From Pseudomonadota bacterium (GTDB lineage Bacteria > Desulfobacterota > Desulfovibrionia > Desulfovibrionales > Desulfovibrionaceae), in NCBI GenBank assembly GCA_023453335.1, contig JAEXTU010000352.1, forward strand, positions 1 to 6,542: 6,542 nucleotides of DNA, written 5' to 3'. Position numbers and translations under genes: made by a program. The notes beneath the pieces were generated by a model. The model was not told the origin of the DNA, searched no databases, and was given only the letters and a program-made list of their open reading frames with translations. Below, in pieces: positions 5,190-6,542 of this stretch; positions within the stretch are counted from its first letter, which is position 1, and each line of letters starts with the position of its first letter.

Positions 5190-6542
5190 GACGGGAGTTC
5201 GTAGTCCTGCCAGCGCCGCTCGCGGGTGATGAACAGGTCGTGCCACACCTGGAAGCCCACCATGTTCCAGAGGTACCAGTAGTGCCACTGCATGGAGCGG
5301 TGCGGCGGGTATTCCATTATCCGCTGCAGGTAGTCGTAATTGAACAGCCCCTGCTCCTCGATGCGCTTGCGGGTGATGACCTTGCGCGCCACGTCGCGGA
5401 GGTCGCGGGTGAACTGGAGGTAGGGGTTGAAGGCGAACCCGCGCTTGGGGCGGGTGAACACGAAATCGGGCACCACGCCCCGCATGGCCTGGATGAACAC
5501 GCTCTTGCGCACCGAGCCCTTGATCTTGAACGCGTCGGGCATGTTCACGCAGTGCTCCACCAGGTCCTTGTCCAGGAACGGGGCCCGGGACTCCAGGGAA
5601 TGGGCCATGGTGTTGCGGTCCTCCAACCAGATCTGGTCGGCCACGATCTTTTCCTGGAGCTCGCAGGCCATGGCCTGGTTGAGCAGGGTCTCCGGGCCGT
5701 TGGGGAAATAGTGCGCGAAGTGGCGCTCCACGCCCACGCCCGCCATGCGCCGCGCCATGTCCGGGGAGTAGATGTTCCGGTAGAACGGCGCGTCCCCGTC
5801 CCAGGCGTTGCGCAGGATGAGGTAGTACCGGGTCCGGTTCCCGGCCGCCAGCAGCATCTGCATCCCGCGCCGCAGTTCGTCGAAGCGCAGGGCTCCGCTG
5901 GCGGCCTGCACCGCGAAGAGCAGCCGGCTGAACAGCCCGAGCACCCCCCGGGCCGGACCGGGCACCAGGTTGTGCAGGCCCTGGAACCACTTGATGTACA
6001 GGTAGTTGTCGTATCCCCCGAAGAGTTCGTCCCCGCCCAGGCCGCCCAGGGCCACCTTCACGTGCTGGGAGGCGAAGCGGGCCAGCTGGTACATCTGGAT
6101 GCAGTTGACCTTGGGGATCTCGTTGAACCAGACGGTCTCCGGCAGGTACTTGAGCGGGCTCATGTCCATCATCACCTCGTGGTGCTCGGTCCCGAGGTGG
6201 CGGGAGGTCTCCTGGGCCCCGGCCAGTTCGTCCTCGGGGCTGTTGAAGCCCACGGTGAAGGTGATGAGCCGCTCCGAGTGCAGCCGGGACATGACCGTGG
6301 CGTTGGCCGAGGAGTCCAGGCCGGCAGAGAGGAACACGCCGATAGGCACGTCGCTCATGAGCCGGCGCTGCACGGCCTGGGTGAAGAGCTCCCGCACCCG
6401 CTCCACGTGCTCGGCCTCGGTCAGGGTGTGGTCGGTACGCAGGGCGAGCTGCCAATAGCGACGGATGGCCTGCCGGCCGTCGGCGCGGATGAGGTGGCAC
6501 CCGGGTTCGAGCTGGTGCACGCCCCGGAACAGGGTCATGTCC
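5186..6542 (-). CDS. AsnB-family asparagine synthetase-like amidotransferase, C-terminal part (5' truncated by window edge)
   Basis: The visible part is the ATP-dependent synthetase half of a class II glutamine amidotransferase. Known members activate a carboxylate with ATP and amidate it with ammonia released from glutamine by an N-terminal Ntn-hydrolase domain. That domain is off the window: the reading frame stays open to the edge, and the Met at 6538 is internal, lying in the family's usual TLFRGVHQLEPG linker. Numbering from that Met, I see the PP-loop SAGLDSS (71-77), the GLGGDELFGGY block (166-176), a downstream LEDRNTMAHSLESRAPFLD block that typifies the family, a KRGFAFNPY block, and a Trp/Tyr-rich C-terminus. 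Oddities are Ala for the second residue of the usual SGGxDS loop, and Leu167 where E. coli AsnB has the Glu of GEGSDE. Homologs in polysaccharide clusters are often called asnB or wcfK-like without proven asparagine synthesis, so I give no symbol. The stop overlaps the next gene's start (ATGA). Family assignment is firm; substrate is unknown. Confidence 0.95.
   Translation of the reverse strand, partial: DMTLFRGVHQLEPGCHLIRADGRQAIRRYWQLALRTDHTLTEAEHVERVRELFTQAVQRRLMSDVPIGVFLSAGLDSSANATVMSRLHSERLITFTVGFNSPEDELAGAQETSRHLGTEHHEVMMDMSPLKYLPETVWFNEIPKVNCIQMYQLARFASQHVKVALGGLGGDELFGGYDNYLYIKWFQGLHNLVPGPARGVLGLFSRLLFAVQAASGALRFDELRRGMQMLLAAGNRTRYYLILRNAWDGDAPFYRNIYSPDMARRMAGVGVERHFAHYFPNGPETLLNQAMACELQEKIVADQIWLEDRNTMAHSLESRAPFLDKDLVEHCVNMPDAFKIKGSVRKSVFIQAMRGVVPDFVFTRPKRGFAFNPYLQFTRDLRDVARKVITRKRIEEQGLFNYDYLQRIMEYPPHRSMQWHYWYLWNMVGFQVWHDLFITRERRWQDYELPS

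Noticed and set aside
3966..6500. A single 844-residue minus-strand frame suggesting an amidotransferase-glycosyltransferase fusion
   Set aside because: Only its last 407 codons look like protein (GT4). The upstream part is Arg/Pro/Gly-rich low-complexity translation in a frame that overlaps the well-conserved AsnB-like gene. It is a shadow frame of high-GC DNA.
6536..6538. ATG at 6538 as the true start of the amidotransferase
   Set aside because: The frame is open to the window edge, and the residues after this Met are the normal mid-protein linker between the glutaminase and synthetase domains. A true start here would delete the glutaminase domain.
1..6542. RNA genes, CRISPR arrays, insertion sequences, direct repeats, internal terminators or promoters
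   Set aside because: I looked on both strands and saw none. The window is coding except for 22 bases, and G/C-rich short palindromes inside genes are expected at this base composition.

Overview
The window is a G+C-rich, fully packed bacterial stretch in which all six genes lie on the minus strand and read from right to left. Two genes run off the window, one at each end. Dense packing, strong G/C preference at third codon positions and long spurious antisense frames point to a high-GC bacterium. A proteobacterium or a Desulfovibrio-like Desulfobacterota member would fit, but there is no marker gene to fix the taxon.

Layout in transcription order: (1) 6542-5186, an asparagine-synthetase-like amidotransferase (AsnB family) whose N-terminal glutaminase part lies outside the window; (2) 5189-3966, a GT4-type (GT-B fold) glycosyltransferase; (3) 3969-2947, a class I SAM-dependent methyltransferase with an N-terminal Trm112-like zinc ribbon; (4) 2924-1644, a protein of unknown function that looks like an alpha/alpha-toroid (six-hairpin glycosidase or epimerase-like fold); (5) 1647-709, a multi-pass membrane protein of the UPF0104/AglD/LPG-synthase-TM family; (6) 712-1, the N-terminal part of a radical SAM protein with a B12-binding-like domain and a CxxxCxxC cluster motif.

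Four of the five junctions are 4-base ATGA stop/start overlaps and the fifth is a 22-base gap holding a good Shine-Dalgarno sequence. The six genes are therefore very probably one translationally coupled operon. No promoter, terminator, RNA gene, repeat, CRISPR or mobile element is visible. The promoter should lie beyond the right edge and the terminator beyond the left edge.

The gene mix (amidotransferase, glycosyltransferase, methyltransferase, carbohydrate-active-type toroid, polytopic lipid or glycolipid-associated membrane protein, radical SAM) fits a biosynthetic locus for a decorated cell-surface glycan, glycolipid or polyprenyl-linked sugar. The product cannot be named from the sequence. 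The most interesting points are the altered synthetase active site of the AsnB-like protein (Leu where E. coli AsnB has a catalytic Glu in its GEGSDE motif), the unassigned toroid protein without a visible signal peptide, and the radical SAM protein whose B12-like domain lacks the DxHxxG cobalamin-ligand motif.
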